Origin: DATJXG01 sp035500455
GTDB lineage: Bacteria; Acidobacteriota; Terriglobia; Terriglobales; Acidobacteriaceae
Reading direction: 5' to 3'
NCBI GenBank assembly: GCA_035500455.1
Contig: DATJXG010000314.1
Span: forward strand, 1 to 5,128
DNA: 5,128 bases
Below, one piece after another: positions 1 through 5,128 of the stretch. Below the pieces are notes generated by a model, which did not search any database, was not told where the DNA came from, and saw only the letters and a program-made list of their open reading frames with translations. Numbering within the stretch: position 1 is the first letter of the stretch; the number at the start of each line of letters is the position of its first letter. Made by a program: the position numbers and the translations under genes.

Positions 1-73
1 TTGTTGTTGCTTGCGGCGGCGTGGGCAAGAGGACGACATGTAGAGCGCAGCGGCGCACATTCGACTTTTTGAC

Positions 74-99
74 CGGCCCACGATCAACGTCGTGGGCCG
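74..99 (+). terminator. GC-rich hairpin upstream of sbp, terminator-like
   Basis: The arms CGGCCCACGA (74-83) and TCGTGGGCCG (90-99) are perfectly complementary over 10 bp around a 6-nt loop (TCAACG). They are followed by the pyrimidine run TCTCTTTCT (100-108), which is an imperfect U-tract. A reading frame entering from the left edge stops at TGA 70-72, just before the stem, so this may be the intrinsic terminator of an upstream + strand gene. It lies 65 bp before the sbp start, so it could instead sit in the sbp leader and act as an attenuator. The stem is seen directly; its function is inferred. Confidence 0.45.
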
Positions 100-164
100 T
101 CTCTTTCTGGGGCAACCGCCGCGGGACGACAGTTCATCCACAAGCAGATCATATTCGGAGCGCC

Positions 165-1175
165 ATGAAAAAGGCTGTGATTGCGGTTCTCGGGTTGTGG
201 TTGTTTCTGGGCGCGGAAGGCTGGGCGCAGGGTGGCAGCGTCACGCTGCTCAATGTGTCGTATGACCCCACGCGCGAGCTTTATCAGGATTTCAACGCCG
301 CTTTCGCAAAATATTGGAAGGCGAAGACAGGCCAGACGGTGACGATCGAGCAGTCGCATGGAGGGTCGAGCAAGCAGGCGCGGGCGGTGATTGACGGCCT
401 GCAGGCCGATGTTGTGACTCTGGCCCTGGCCTACGATATCGATGCCATCTCGCAGAACGCCGGCCTGATTCCCGCCGGCTGGCAAAAGCGCCTGCCGAAC
501 AACAGCACGCCTTACGCCTCGACCATAGTTTTCCTGGTGCGCAAGGGGAATCCCAAGCACATCAAGGATTGGGACGATCTGGTGAAGCCGGGAATTTCCG
601 TGATTACACCCAATCCCAAGACCTCCGGCGGCGCTCGTTGGAACTATCTCGCTGCCTGGGCCTATGCGCTCAAGCAGCCCGGCGGCAACGAGACCAAGGC
701 GCGTGAGTTCGTGAAGGCGCTATACAAAAATGTGCCGGTGCTTGACTCGGGAGCGCGCGGTTCCACCACCACGTTTGCGCAGCGGGGGATTGGGGATGTG
801 CTCATTGCGTGGGAAAACGAAGCCTTTCTCTCCCTCAAAGAACTGGGCCCCGGCAAGGTTGAAATCGTGGTGCCTTCGCAGAGCATTCTCGCCGAGCCTC
901 CGGTGTCGATCGTGGACAAAGTCGTGGATAAGAAAGGAACTCGCGAGGTGGCAGAGGCCTATCTGGAATATCTCTACAGCCCGGAGGGCCAGGAGATCGC
1001 AGCCCGTAACTATTACCGGCCGCGCCTGCCCGCAGTCGCCAGGAAGTACGCCTCCACCTTTCCGAAGCTGAAGCTGGTGACCATTGATGATGTGTTCGGA
1101 GGCTGGCAGAAGGCGCAAAAGGTTCACTTCAGCGATGGCGGCATATTCGACCAGATCTACGAGCCCAATCAGTGA
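165..1175 (+). CDS. sbp: Periplasmic sulfate-binding protein (sulfate ABC importer)
   Basis: A 336-residue solute-binding protein that captures sulfate in the periplasm and passes it to CysT/CysW. Residues 1-21 are a Sec signal peptide: KK, a hydrophobic core and probable cleavage after Ala21. No lipobox cysteine is present. Family blocks are strongly conserved: LLNVSYDPTRELY (28-40), QSHGGSSKQA (63-72), TPNPKTSGGARWNYLAAW (148-165), DSGARGST (194-201), GDVLIAWENEA (210-220), YSPEGQEIAARNYYRPR (271-287). Positions matching the sulfate ligands known from enteric Sbp are all present: Asp34, Ser68, Ser154, Gly155, Gly156, Ala197, Trp216. Length is close to E. coli Sbp (329). ATG 165 was chosen because the signal peptide begins there and GGAG lies at 157-160; the frame is open back to GTG 21, but that extension does not resemble the family. 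Thiosulfate binding (CysP-like) is possible, but the C-terminal block favours Sbp. Confidence 0.96.
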   Translation: MKKAVIAVLGLWLFLGAEGWAQGGSVTLLNVSYDPTRELYQDFNAAFAKYWKAKTGQTVTIEQSHGGSSKQARAVIDGLQADVVTLALAYDIDAISQNAGLIPAGWQKRLPNNSTPYASTIVFLVRKGNPKHIKDWDDLVKPGISVITPNPKTSGGARWNYLAAWAYALKQPGGNETKAREFVKALYKNVPVLDSGARGSTTTFAQRGIGDVLIAWENEAFLSLKELGPGKVEIVVPSQSILAEPPVSIVDKVVDKKGTREVAEAYLEYLYSPEGQEIAARNYYRPRLPAVARKYASTFPKLKLVTIDDVFGGWQKAQKVHFSDGGIFDQIYEPNQ

Positions 1176-1176
1176 T

Positions 1177-1214
1177 AATACGAATAATGTCTATTGTATT
1201 AATAGAGTATAATG
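1177..1214 (+). promoter_or_regulatory. AT-rich promoter/operator candidate before cysT
   Basis: Just after the sbp stop, base composition falls to about 21% GC over 1171-1213 (9 of 43 bases), in a GC-rich window. It contains a perfect -10 hexamer TATAAT at 1208-1213. No good -35 lies at 16-18 bp spacing, nor an extended -10. Two interlocking inverted repeats precede it: AATAC(G)AATA (1177-1186) with TATTGTATT (1192-1200), and CTATT (1191-1195) with AATAG (1201-1205). ATAATG occurs twice (1184-1189, 1209-1214). Start of transcription near 1220 would leave a leader of about 40 nt before cysT. A -10 without a -35 but with upstream dyads suggests a regulator-dependent promoter. The sulfur-responsive regulator is inferred; its family cannot be named from the site alone. 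Confidence 0.55.
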
Positions 1215-1260
1215 GACGCATGCGCCGGGCGTGAGGGGCGCGCCTTCCTGCGGAAAAGGA

Positions 1261-2136
1261 ATGAGACTGGTCCTCAAAAAACGCAGCGTGCTGCCGGGCT
1301 TCGGGCTGGCCCTGGGTTACACCCTGCTGTATCTCAGCCTGCTGGTACTGCTTCCGCTGGCCGCGACGTTTCTCAAAGCCTCTACCCTGAGCTGGCATGA
1401 GTTCTGGCATATCGTGTCATCGAGCCGGGCTGTGGCTTCCTACCGTCTGACGTTTGGAGCATCGCTGATCGGCGCCTCGGTGAATCTCGTCTTCGGCGTC
1501 CTGGTGGCGTGGGTGCTGGTGCGCTATTCGTTCCCCGGCAAACGCATCTTCGATTCTCTGGTGGATCTGCCTTTCGCTTTACCGACAGCGGTTGCGGGCA
1601 TCGCGCTTACCACCATTTACGCCCCGAACGGCTGGCTGGGAAAACCGCTGGCATCGCTGGGAATCAAATCGGCCTATTCGCCGCTGGGGGTCGCAATCGC
1701 GTTGACCTTCATCGGGCTGCCCTTTGTAGTTCGCAGTGTGCAGCCGGTGCTGGAGGATCTCGATAAGGAATTGGAGGAAGCGGCCGCCAGCCTGGGCGCC
1801 GGCCGTTGGCAGACTTTTTCCCGGGTGGTGCTGCCCACGATTCTGCCCGCGGCGCTGGCGGGTTTCGCCATGGCGTTTGCGCGGGCGGTGGGAGAGTACG
1901 GATCGGTGGTTTTCATCGCCGGGAACATGCCAATGCGCACGGAAATTACGCCGCTGCTGATTATCACCAAGCTCGACCAATATGACTACGCCGGCGCAAC
2001 CGCCATCGCCGTGGTCATGCTGGTGGTTTCACTGGCCATGCTGCTGCCCATCAATCTCTTGCAGAAGTGGAGCGGCAGCCGCGAGGAGCGGGGCGCGGAA
2101 GTTTCGACGGAAGAACTCGCTCCCGTTTCTGTTTAG
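1261..2136 (+). CDS. cysT: Sulfate ABC transporter permease CysT (CysU)
   Basis: A 291-residue inner-membrane permease that forms half of the sulfate channel with CysW. Six hydrophobic segments are visible, at roughly 12-38, 64-88, 101-121, 141-160, 193-219 and 245-266. The cytoplasmic EAA loop that couples to CysA begins at Glu172 (EEAAASLGAGRW) and ends with LP at 191-192. Family blocks include VDLPFALPTAVAGIALT (101-117), RAVGEYGSVVFIAGNMP (208-224) and PLLIITKLDQYDY (231-243). E. coli CysT has 277 residues; the excess is mainly a charged C-terminal tail. ATG 1261 was chosen because GGAAAAGGA (1252-1260) lies directly upstream and the protein then starts like the family. GTG 1231 is in frame but has no clear ribosome binding site. 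It follows sbp after 85 bp and probably has its own promoter there. Confidence 0.95.
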   Translation: MRLVLKKRSVLPGFGLALGYTLLYLSLLVLLPLAATFLKASTLSWHEFWHIVSSSRAVASYRLTFGASLIGASVNLVFGVLVAWVLVRYSFPGKRIFDSLVDLPFALPTAVAGIALTTIYAPNGWLGKPLASLGIKSAYSPLGVAIALTFIGLPFVVRSVQPVLEDLDKELEEAAASLGAGRWQTFSRVVLPTILPAALAGFAMAFARAVGEYGSVVFIAGNMPMRTEITPLLIITKLDQYDYAGATAIAVVMLVVSLAMLLPINLLQKWSGSREERGAEVSTEELAPVSV

Positions 2137-2156
2137 AGGTTGCAGCTCGAGTTACT

Positions 2157-2161
2157 AAGGA
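2157..2161 (+). promoter_or_regulatory. Ribosome binding site of cysW
   Basis: AAGGA lies 11 nt before ATG 2173 and 5 nt before an in-frame GTG 2167. Aligned to the full anti-Shine-Dalgarno sequence, the effective gap is about 9 nt for the ATG and 3 nt for the GTG, which favours ATG 2173. An in-frame TTG at 2140 lies upstream of this site and is unlikely to be the start. Confidence 0.6.
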
Positions 2162-2172
2162 CCCCGGTGCGC

Positions 2173-3084
2173 ATGGCGACTGCCAGTTCATTGAGCGGCG
2201 AGATTTTAACCGTCCCGGCGGCGGCGCAGCCTGCCACTGGCGAGTCGGCGCTTGTGCGCTGGCTTCTCACCGGCGCCGCGGTCTTGTTTCTTGCGGTCTT
2301 TATTTTTCTGCCGCTGGGAATCGTGTTTGCGCAGGCGTTTGCCAAGGGGCTGGCGGCGTATTGGGACAGCCTGCGCGAGCCCGACGCACTGTCGGCCATG
2401 CGCCTGACCTTGATCGCTGCCGGAATAGCGGTGCCGCTGAACCTGGTGTTCGGGGTCACCGCGGCGTGGGCCATCGCCAAGTTCGAATTCGTCGGCAAAA
2501 GCCTGCTGACCACTCTGATCGATCTGCCGTTTTCCGTCTCTCCGGTGGTTTCGGGTTTCATCTATGTCCTGCTGTTCGGCCTGCAGGGCCTGCTCGGGCC
2601 GTGGCTGGCGAAGCACAACATACAGATCATTTTTGCCGTTCCGGGCATCGTGCTGGCGACGATTTTCGTGACCTTTCCTTTCGTGGCCCGCGAACTGATT
2701 CCCCTGCTTCAGGCCCAGGGACAGGAGGAGGAAGAAGCCGCTCTCGCTCTGGGCGCAAGCGGGTGGCAAACCTTCTTTCGCGTGAGCCTGCCCAACATCA
2801 AATGGGGGCTGCTGTACGGCGTGATCCTGTGCAACGCCCGCGCCATGGGGGAGTTCGGCGCGGTGTCGGTGGTTTCCGGGCACATCCGCGGGCTCACCAA
2901 CACCATGCCTCTGCACATCGAGATCCTTTACAACGAATATCAGTTCACCGCCGCCTTCGCGGTAGCTTCGCTGCTGGCGTTGTTAGCTCTTACCACTCTG
3001 GTGGTCAAAAGCGCGGTGGAATGGAGAGCGCGGCGTCAACTCGCAGATTCGGCCCGGTGGGAGGGAGAAAAGGGAACCGCATGA
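2173..3084 (+). CDS. cysW: Sulfate ABC transporter permease CysW
   Basis: A 303-residue inner-membrane permease, the second half of the sulfate channel. A polar N-terminal segment of about 28 residues precedes six hydrophobic stretches near 29-53, 76-101, 111-136, 152-177, 208-233 and 259-279. The EAA loop starts around Glu187 (EEAALALGASGWQTFF) and ends with LP at 206-207. Blocks that separate CysW from CysT are RAMGEFGAVSVVSGHIRG (223-240) and TMPLHIEILYNEYQFTAAFA (244-263). Length is close to E. coli CysW (291). ATG 2173 was preferred, as the entry for the site at 2157-2161 explains; GTG 2167 would add two residues. The gene follows cysT after 36 bp, and its stop overlaps the cysA start by 4 bp, so the two are translationally coupled. 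Confidence 0.95.
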   Translation: MATASSLSGEILTVPAAAQPATGESALVRWLLTGAAVLFLAVFIFLPLGIVFAQAFAKGLAAYWDSLREPDALSAMRLTLIAAGIAVPLNLVFGVTAAWAIAKFEFVGKSLLTTLIDLPFSVSPVVSGFIYVLLFGLQGLLGPWLAKHNIQIIFAVPGIVLATIFVTFPFVARELIPLLQAQGQEEEEAALALGASGWQTFFRVSLPNIKWGLLYGVILCNARAMGEFGAVSVVSGHIRGLTNTMPLHIEILYNEYQFTAAFAVASLLALLALTTLVVKSAVEWRARRQLADSARWEGEKGTA

Positions 3085-4115
3085 GCATCGAAGTGCAGAA
3101 CATCACCAAGAAATTCGGGCAGTTCGCCGCCCTCGACGACGTCAGCATGCAGATCCGATCGGGAGAACTGGTGGCTTTACTCGGCCCTTCCGGTTCGGGG
3201 AAAACCACCCTGCTGCGGATTATTGCGGGACTCGAATTTGCCGATTCGGGGACCGTCCGCTTCGATGGCGAGGACATCACCGGGCGCACTACCCGCGACC
3301 GCCGCGTGGGATTCGTCTTCCAGCACTATGCCCTGTTCCGGCATATGACCGTCTTCGAGAACATCGCTTTTGGACTGCGGGTACGGCCGCGGCGAGCCCG
3401 GCCCTCCAAGGAACAAATACGCGCCAAAGTTCATGAGTTGCTCAAACTCATTCAATTGCAGAACCTGGCGAACCGCTTCCCCTCGCAACTCTCCGGAGGG
3501 CAGCGGCAGCGCGTGGCCCTGGCCCGCGCCCTGGCGGTGGAACCGAGTGTCCTCCTGCTGGACGAGCCGTTCGGCTCGCTGGACGCCAAAGTCCGGGTGG
3601 AATTGCGCCGCTGGCTGCGGCAGTTGCATGACGAAGTTCACATTACCAGCGTGTTCGTGACCCACGACCAGGACGAAGCGCTGGAAGTTTCCGACCGGGT
3701 GGCGGTGATGAATCAGGGACGCGTCGAGCAGGTTGGAACACCCGAAGAGGTCTACCACTACCCGGCGACTCCGTTCGTGTACAACTTCCTGGGCAATGTG
3801 AACCTGTTCCATGGGCGCATTGAGGGCGAAGAGCGCGCCATCCTTCATGATGACACCGGCGGCGATCTGGTGTATGTACGGCCGCATCTGCTGGAGATTC
3901 GCCGGCAAGCCAATGGCGAAGCGCACTTTCGTGCGACGGTAAAGCACATTCACTCCGCCGGCCCGCTGGTAAAGGTCGAGGCGCAGGCTGAATGGGGAGA
4001 GCGGGTGCACGTGGAAATGTCGCAAGAGCAGTTCCGGGACCTGCAACTGATCAGAAACGAAGCTGTGGTCATCATTCCCAGGGAATTGAAAGTTTTCCAA
4101 AAGAACGCGGTTTAG
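3081..4115 (+). CDS. cysA: Sulfate ABC transporter ATP-binding protein CysA
   Basis: A 344-residue cytoplasmic ATPase that works as a dimer on CysT/CysW and powers sulfate import. All motifs are intact: Walker A GPSGSGKT (35-42), Q-loop Gln81 in FVFQHYALF, signature LSGGQRQR (137-144), Walker B VLLLDEP (157-163) with catalytic Glu162, D-loop SLDAK (166-170) and switch His195 in VTHDQDEA. A regulatory region follows, with FLGNVNLFHG (236-245) and VYVRPHLLEI (264-273) typical of CysA. It is about 20 residues shorter than E. coli CysA (365), mostly at the C-terminus. ATG 3081 has AGGGA at 3071-3075 with a 5-nt gap and overlaps the cysW stop (ATGA). The frame is open far upstream inside cysW, but that part is not CysA-like. 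FQHYALFRHMTVFENIAFGL strongly supports the sulfate subfamily over other importers. Confidence 0.96.
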   Translation: MSIEVQNITKKFGQFAALDDVSMQIRSGELVALLGPSGSGKTTLLRIIAGLEFADSGTVRFDGEDITGRTTRDRRVGFVFQHYALFRHMTVFENIAFGLRVRPRRARPSKEQIRAKVHELLKLIQLQNLANRFPSQLSGGQRQRVALARALAVEPSVLLLDEPFGSLDAKVRVELRRWLRQLHDEVHITSVFVTHDQDEALEVSDRVAVMNQGRVEQVGTPEEVYHYPATPFVYNFLGNVNLFHGRIEGEERAILHDDTGGDLVYVRPHLLEIRRQANGEAHFRATVKHIHSAGPLVKVEAQAEWGERVHVEMSQEQFRDLQLIRNEAVVIIPRELKVFQKNAV

Positions 4116-4154
4116 GACGACAGCATGAGATTTCCGATCTGATCCCGGGCGCCG

Positions 4155-4160
4155 TATCCT
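4155..4160 (+). promoter_or_regulatory. Possible -10 element of a leaderless dinB-like transcript
   Basis: TATCCT lies 7 nt before ATG 4168, so transcription would begin at or next to the start codon. There is no Shine-Dalgarno sequence in the 20 nt before that ATG. The match upstream at 17-bp spacing (TTCCGA, 4132-4137) is only a partial -35. The site is weak and rests mainly on its position. Confidence 0.25.
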
Positions 4161-4167
4161 TAACCGC

Positions 4168-4680
4168 ATGACTCTGTCGGGCCTCCCTGAGCCTTGGCTG
4201 CGCGGAACGCGCGGTGAAGTGCCGGCGGTGCTGCGCGGCGCCCTGCATGCTCTGGACCTGGCCAGAGAAGACATCGAGCGATTCTGCGCGGGCCTAAGCG
4301 TCAGCGAGTTGAATGCGCGGCCTTTTGACCTGCCTTCGGTGGCCTTCCAGTTGAAACACACGGCACGCAGCCTCGATCGGCTGCTCACCTATGCCGAAGG
4401 GCGATCCCTCAGCCAGGACCAATTGTCAGCACTCAGGACGGAACTTGAAGACGGCGACGGCAAAGACGACCTATTCGCTGAGTTTTATGCGGCGTTGGAG
4501 CAGAGTGCGGCGCGGATTGTGCAATTTGATGTGTCCGCTCTGGAGGACTCGAGAAGGGTCGGCAAGAAGGGGCTGCCCACAACGCTTGGCGGATTGCTTG
4601 TCCATGTGGCCGATCACACCCAGCGGCATACCGGCCAGGCGGTGACCACCGCGAAGATCCTGCTGGCGCTGCGAAAGTGA
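4168..4680 (+). CDS. DinB superfamily protein
   Basis: A 170-residue cytoplasmic protein of the DinB/YfiT-like four-helix-bundle superfamily. Members bind a metal with three histidines; some are thiol-dependent transferases or hydrolases (bacillithiol- or mycothiol-linked), and many are uncharacterised. The expected triad is visible: His64 in FQLKHTARSLDRLL (60-73), and His150 and His154 in HVADHTQRHTGQ (146-157), with the characteristic HxxxH...TGQ ending. The length is typical. The substrate cannot be read from the sequence. ATG 4168 was chosen because it gives a full-length domain; no ribosome binding site is visible before it. The gene lies 52 bp after cysA with no clear terminator between, so read-through from the sulfate operon is possible. 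A link to thiol metabolism would fit a sulfate locus but is speculation. Confidence 0.85.
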   Translation: MTLSGLPEPWLRGTRGEVPAVLRGALHALDLAREDIERFCAGLSVSELNARPFDLPSVAFQLKHTARSLDRLLTYAEGRSLSQDQLSALRTELEDGDGKDDLFAEFYAALEQSAARIVQFDVSALEDSRRVGKKGLPTTLGGLLVHVADHTQRHTGQAVTTAKILLALRK

Positions 4681-4684
4681 TCCG

Positions 4685-4698
4685 CGGCCGGCTGGCCG
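4685..4698 (+). terminator. Short hairpin after the dinB-like gene
   Basis: CGGCC (4685-4689) and GGCCG (4694-4698) form a 5-bp GC stem with a 4-nt loop, starting 5 nt after the stop codon. No U-tract follows, so intrinsic termination is doubtful. Confidence 0.2.
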
Positions 4699-4809
4699 AG
4701 CATCGGCATCGAAGCATTTCAATCCCATCCCACCGAAATTGCCGCGCGAACATTCGGAATTGCTGATGATTTCGTTCAGAAAATTTAGGCTGTGAAGAGC
4801 CCGATTTGC

Positions 4810-4856
4810 GGAATCCCGCTTCGGCCGACGGGAATCCAAGGTTTATTGGAGATTCC
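4810..4856 (+). repeat. Repeated GGAATCC/TCCAAGGT leader elements with alternative hairpins
   Basis: GGAATCC occurs at 4810-4816 and 4831-4837, and TCCAAGGT at 4835-4842 and again at 4854-4861 across the downstream start codon. Hairpin A pairs GGAATCCCG (4810-4818) with CGGGAATCC (4829-4837): eight pairs and one A-A mismatch, with a 10-nt loop. Hairpin B pairs GGAATCCAA (4831-4839) with TTGGA (4846-4850) and TTCC (4853-4856): nine pairs, a 2-nt bulge and a 6-nt loop. The two share 4831-4837 and cannot coexist. Hairpin B buries most of GGAG at 4848-4851. The pairings are seen; regulation is inferred. Confidence 0.4.
4848..4851 (+). promoter_or_regulatory. Ribosome binding site of the aldo/keto reductase gene
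   Basis: GGAG sits 8 nt before GTG 4860 and is what fixes this start codon; no ATG is available nearby in frame. It lies in the 3' arm of a potential hairpin (4831-4856). Confidence 0.6.
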
Positions 4857-4859
4857 AAG

Positions 4860-5128
4860 GTGACGACTAAGAAACTCGGCAATTCTGATCTCAACATTAC
4901 CCCTGTGGGCTATGGCGCGTGGGCCATCGGCGGTTCAGGATGGCAGTTTGCATGGGGAGCGCAAGACGATAACGACTCGATCCTGGCAATTCATCGTGCC
5001 CTGGAGTTGGGCGTCAACTGGATCGACACTGCGGCGGTGTACGGGCTGGGCCACTCGGAAGAGGTGGTGCGCCGGGCGCTGGAGACATGGTCCGGCCCCA
5101 AGCCATATATCTTCACCAAAGGCGGCCT
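4860..5128 (+). CDS. Aldo/keto reductase, 5' part (cut by window edge)
   Basis: The first 89 residues of an aldo/keto reductase, a cytoplasmic NADPH-dependent TIM-barrel oxidoreductase acting on carbonyl compounds. The start is MTTKKLGNSDLNITPVGYGA, the usual first strand of the family. The catalytic Asp56 and Tyr61 are visible in WIDTAAVYGLGHSEEVV (54-70), and Lys87 in YIFTKGG (83-89). The fourth catalytic residue, a histidine, would lie beyond the edge. The substrate is unknown; the GLGHSE variant belongs to the broad group of general and stress-type reductases. GTG 4860 is the best start, with GGAG 8 nt upstream. The gene is 179 bp downstream of the dinB-like gene and probably has its own control. 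It stays open to the last base. Confidence 0.9.
   Translation, partial: MTTKKLGNSDLNITPVGYGAWAIGGSGWQFAWGAQDDNDSILAIHRALELGVNWIDTAAVYGLGHSEEVVRRALETWSGPKPYIFTKGG

Noticed and set aside
21..164. N-terminal extension of Sbp from GTG 21
   Set aside because: It would bury the signal peptide behind 48 residues unlike the family and would translate the 74-99 hairpin; ATG 165 has GGAG upstream.
84..560. 158-codon - strand open frame over the sbp start
   Set aside because: It is antisense to conserved Sbp sequence, has no recognisable domain, and its composition fits a shadow frame.
2067..3080. Upstream extension of the cysA frame through cysW, which would give a 682-residue protein
   Set aside because: The extra 338 codons are an out-of-frame reading of cysT's end and of cysW, with low-complexity Arg/Gly/Ala content. 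The real CysA starts at ATG 3081 with a ribosome binding site.
3177..4388. 403-codon open frame on the - strand opposite cysA and the dinB-like gene
   Set aside because: It lies antisense to a fully conserved CysA and crosses into the next gene. Its composition (rich in Arg, Gln, His, Ser) looks like a codon-position shadow of GC-rich DNA, and it matches no family I recognise.
4760..4788. Possible promoter for the aldo/keto reductase gene (TTGCTG ... ATTTAG)
   Set aside because: Each hexamer matches its consensus at only about three of six bases, which is too weak to list as a feature.
4433..4897. 154-codon - strand open frame spanning the end of the dinB-like gene and the spacer
   Set aside because: It overlaps both the DinB metal motif and the aldo/keto reductase start on the other strand, and shows no recognisable motif.

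Overview
The window carries a complete sulfate ABC-importer operon on the + strand: sbp (periplasmic sulfate-binding protein), cysT and cysW (the two permeases) and cysA (ATPase). It is followed by a DinB-superfamily gene and the 5' part of an aldo/keto reductase gene that runs off the right edge. All protein genes are on the + strand. I found no rRNA, tRNA, CRISPR array, insertion sequence or integrase.

Organism. Coding DNA is GC-rich with GC-biased third positions. The binding protein has a Sec signal peptide without a lipobox cysteine, which fits a diderm with a periplasm. The combination of sulfate transporter, DinB-family protein and aldo/keto reductase at this base composition suggests a soil bacterium, perhaps Acidobacteriota. 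That is a weak inference, since no phylogenetic marker is present.

Layout. Positions 1-164 are upstream leader, with a 10-bp GC hairpin at 74-99. sbp is 165-1175. An 85-bp gap follows; its first part (about 1171-1213) is only about 21% GC, holds a perfect TATAAT and interlocking inverted repeats, and is probably a promoter/operator for the permease-ATPase genes. cysT is 1261-2136, cysW 2173-3084 and cysA 3081-4115; cysW and cysA overlap in ATGA. After 52 bp comes dinB-like 4168-4680, which has no visible ribosome binding site and may be leaderless. A 179-bp spacer (4681-4859) contains repeated GGAATCC/TCCAAGGT elements that can fold into two mutually exclusive hairpins, one of which covers the ribosome binding site of the aldo/keto reductase gene starting at GTG 4860.

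How it works together. Sbp captures sulfate in the periplasm and delivers it to the CysT-CysW channel, and CysA hydrolyses ATP to drive import. The known sulfate-ligand positions in Sbp, the EAA loops of both permeases and all ATPase motifs of CysA are intact, so the transporter looks functional. The two downstream genes have no demonstrated link to sulfate. The genes are ordinary; the noteworthy material is in the non-coding spacers.
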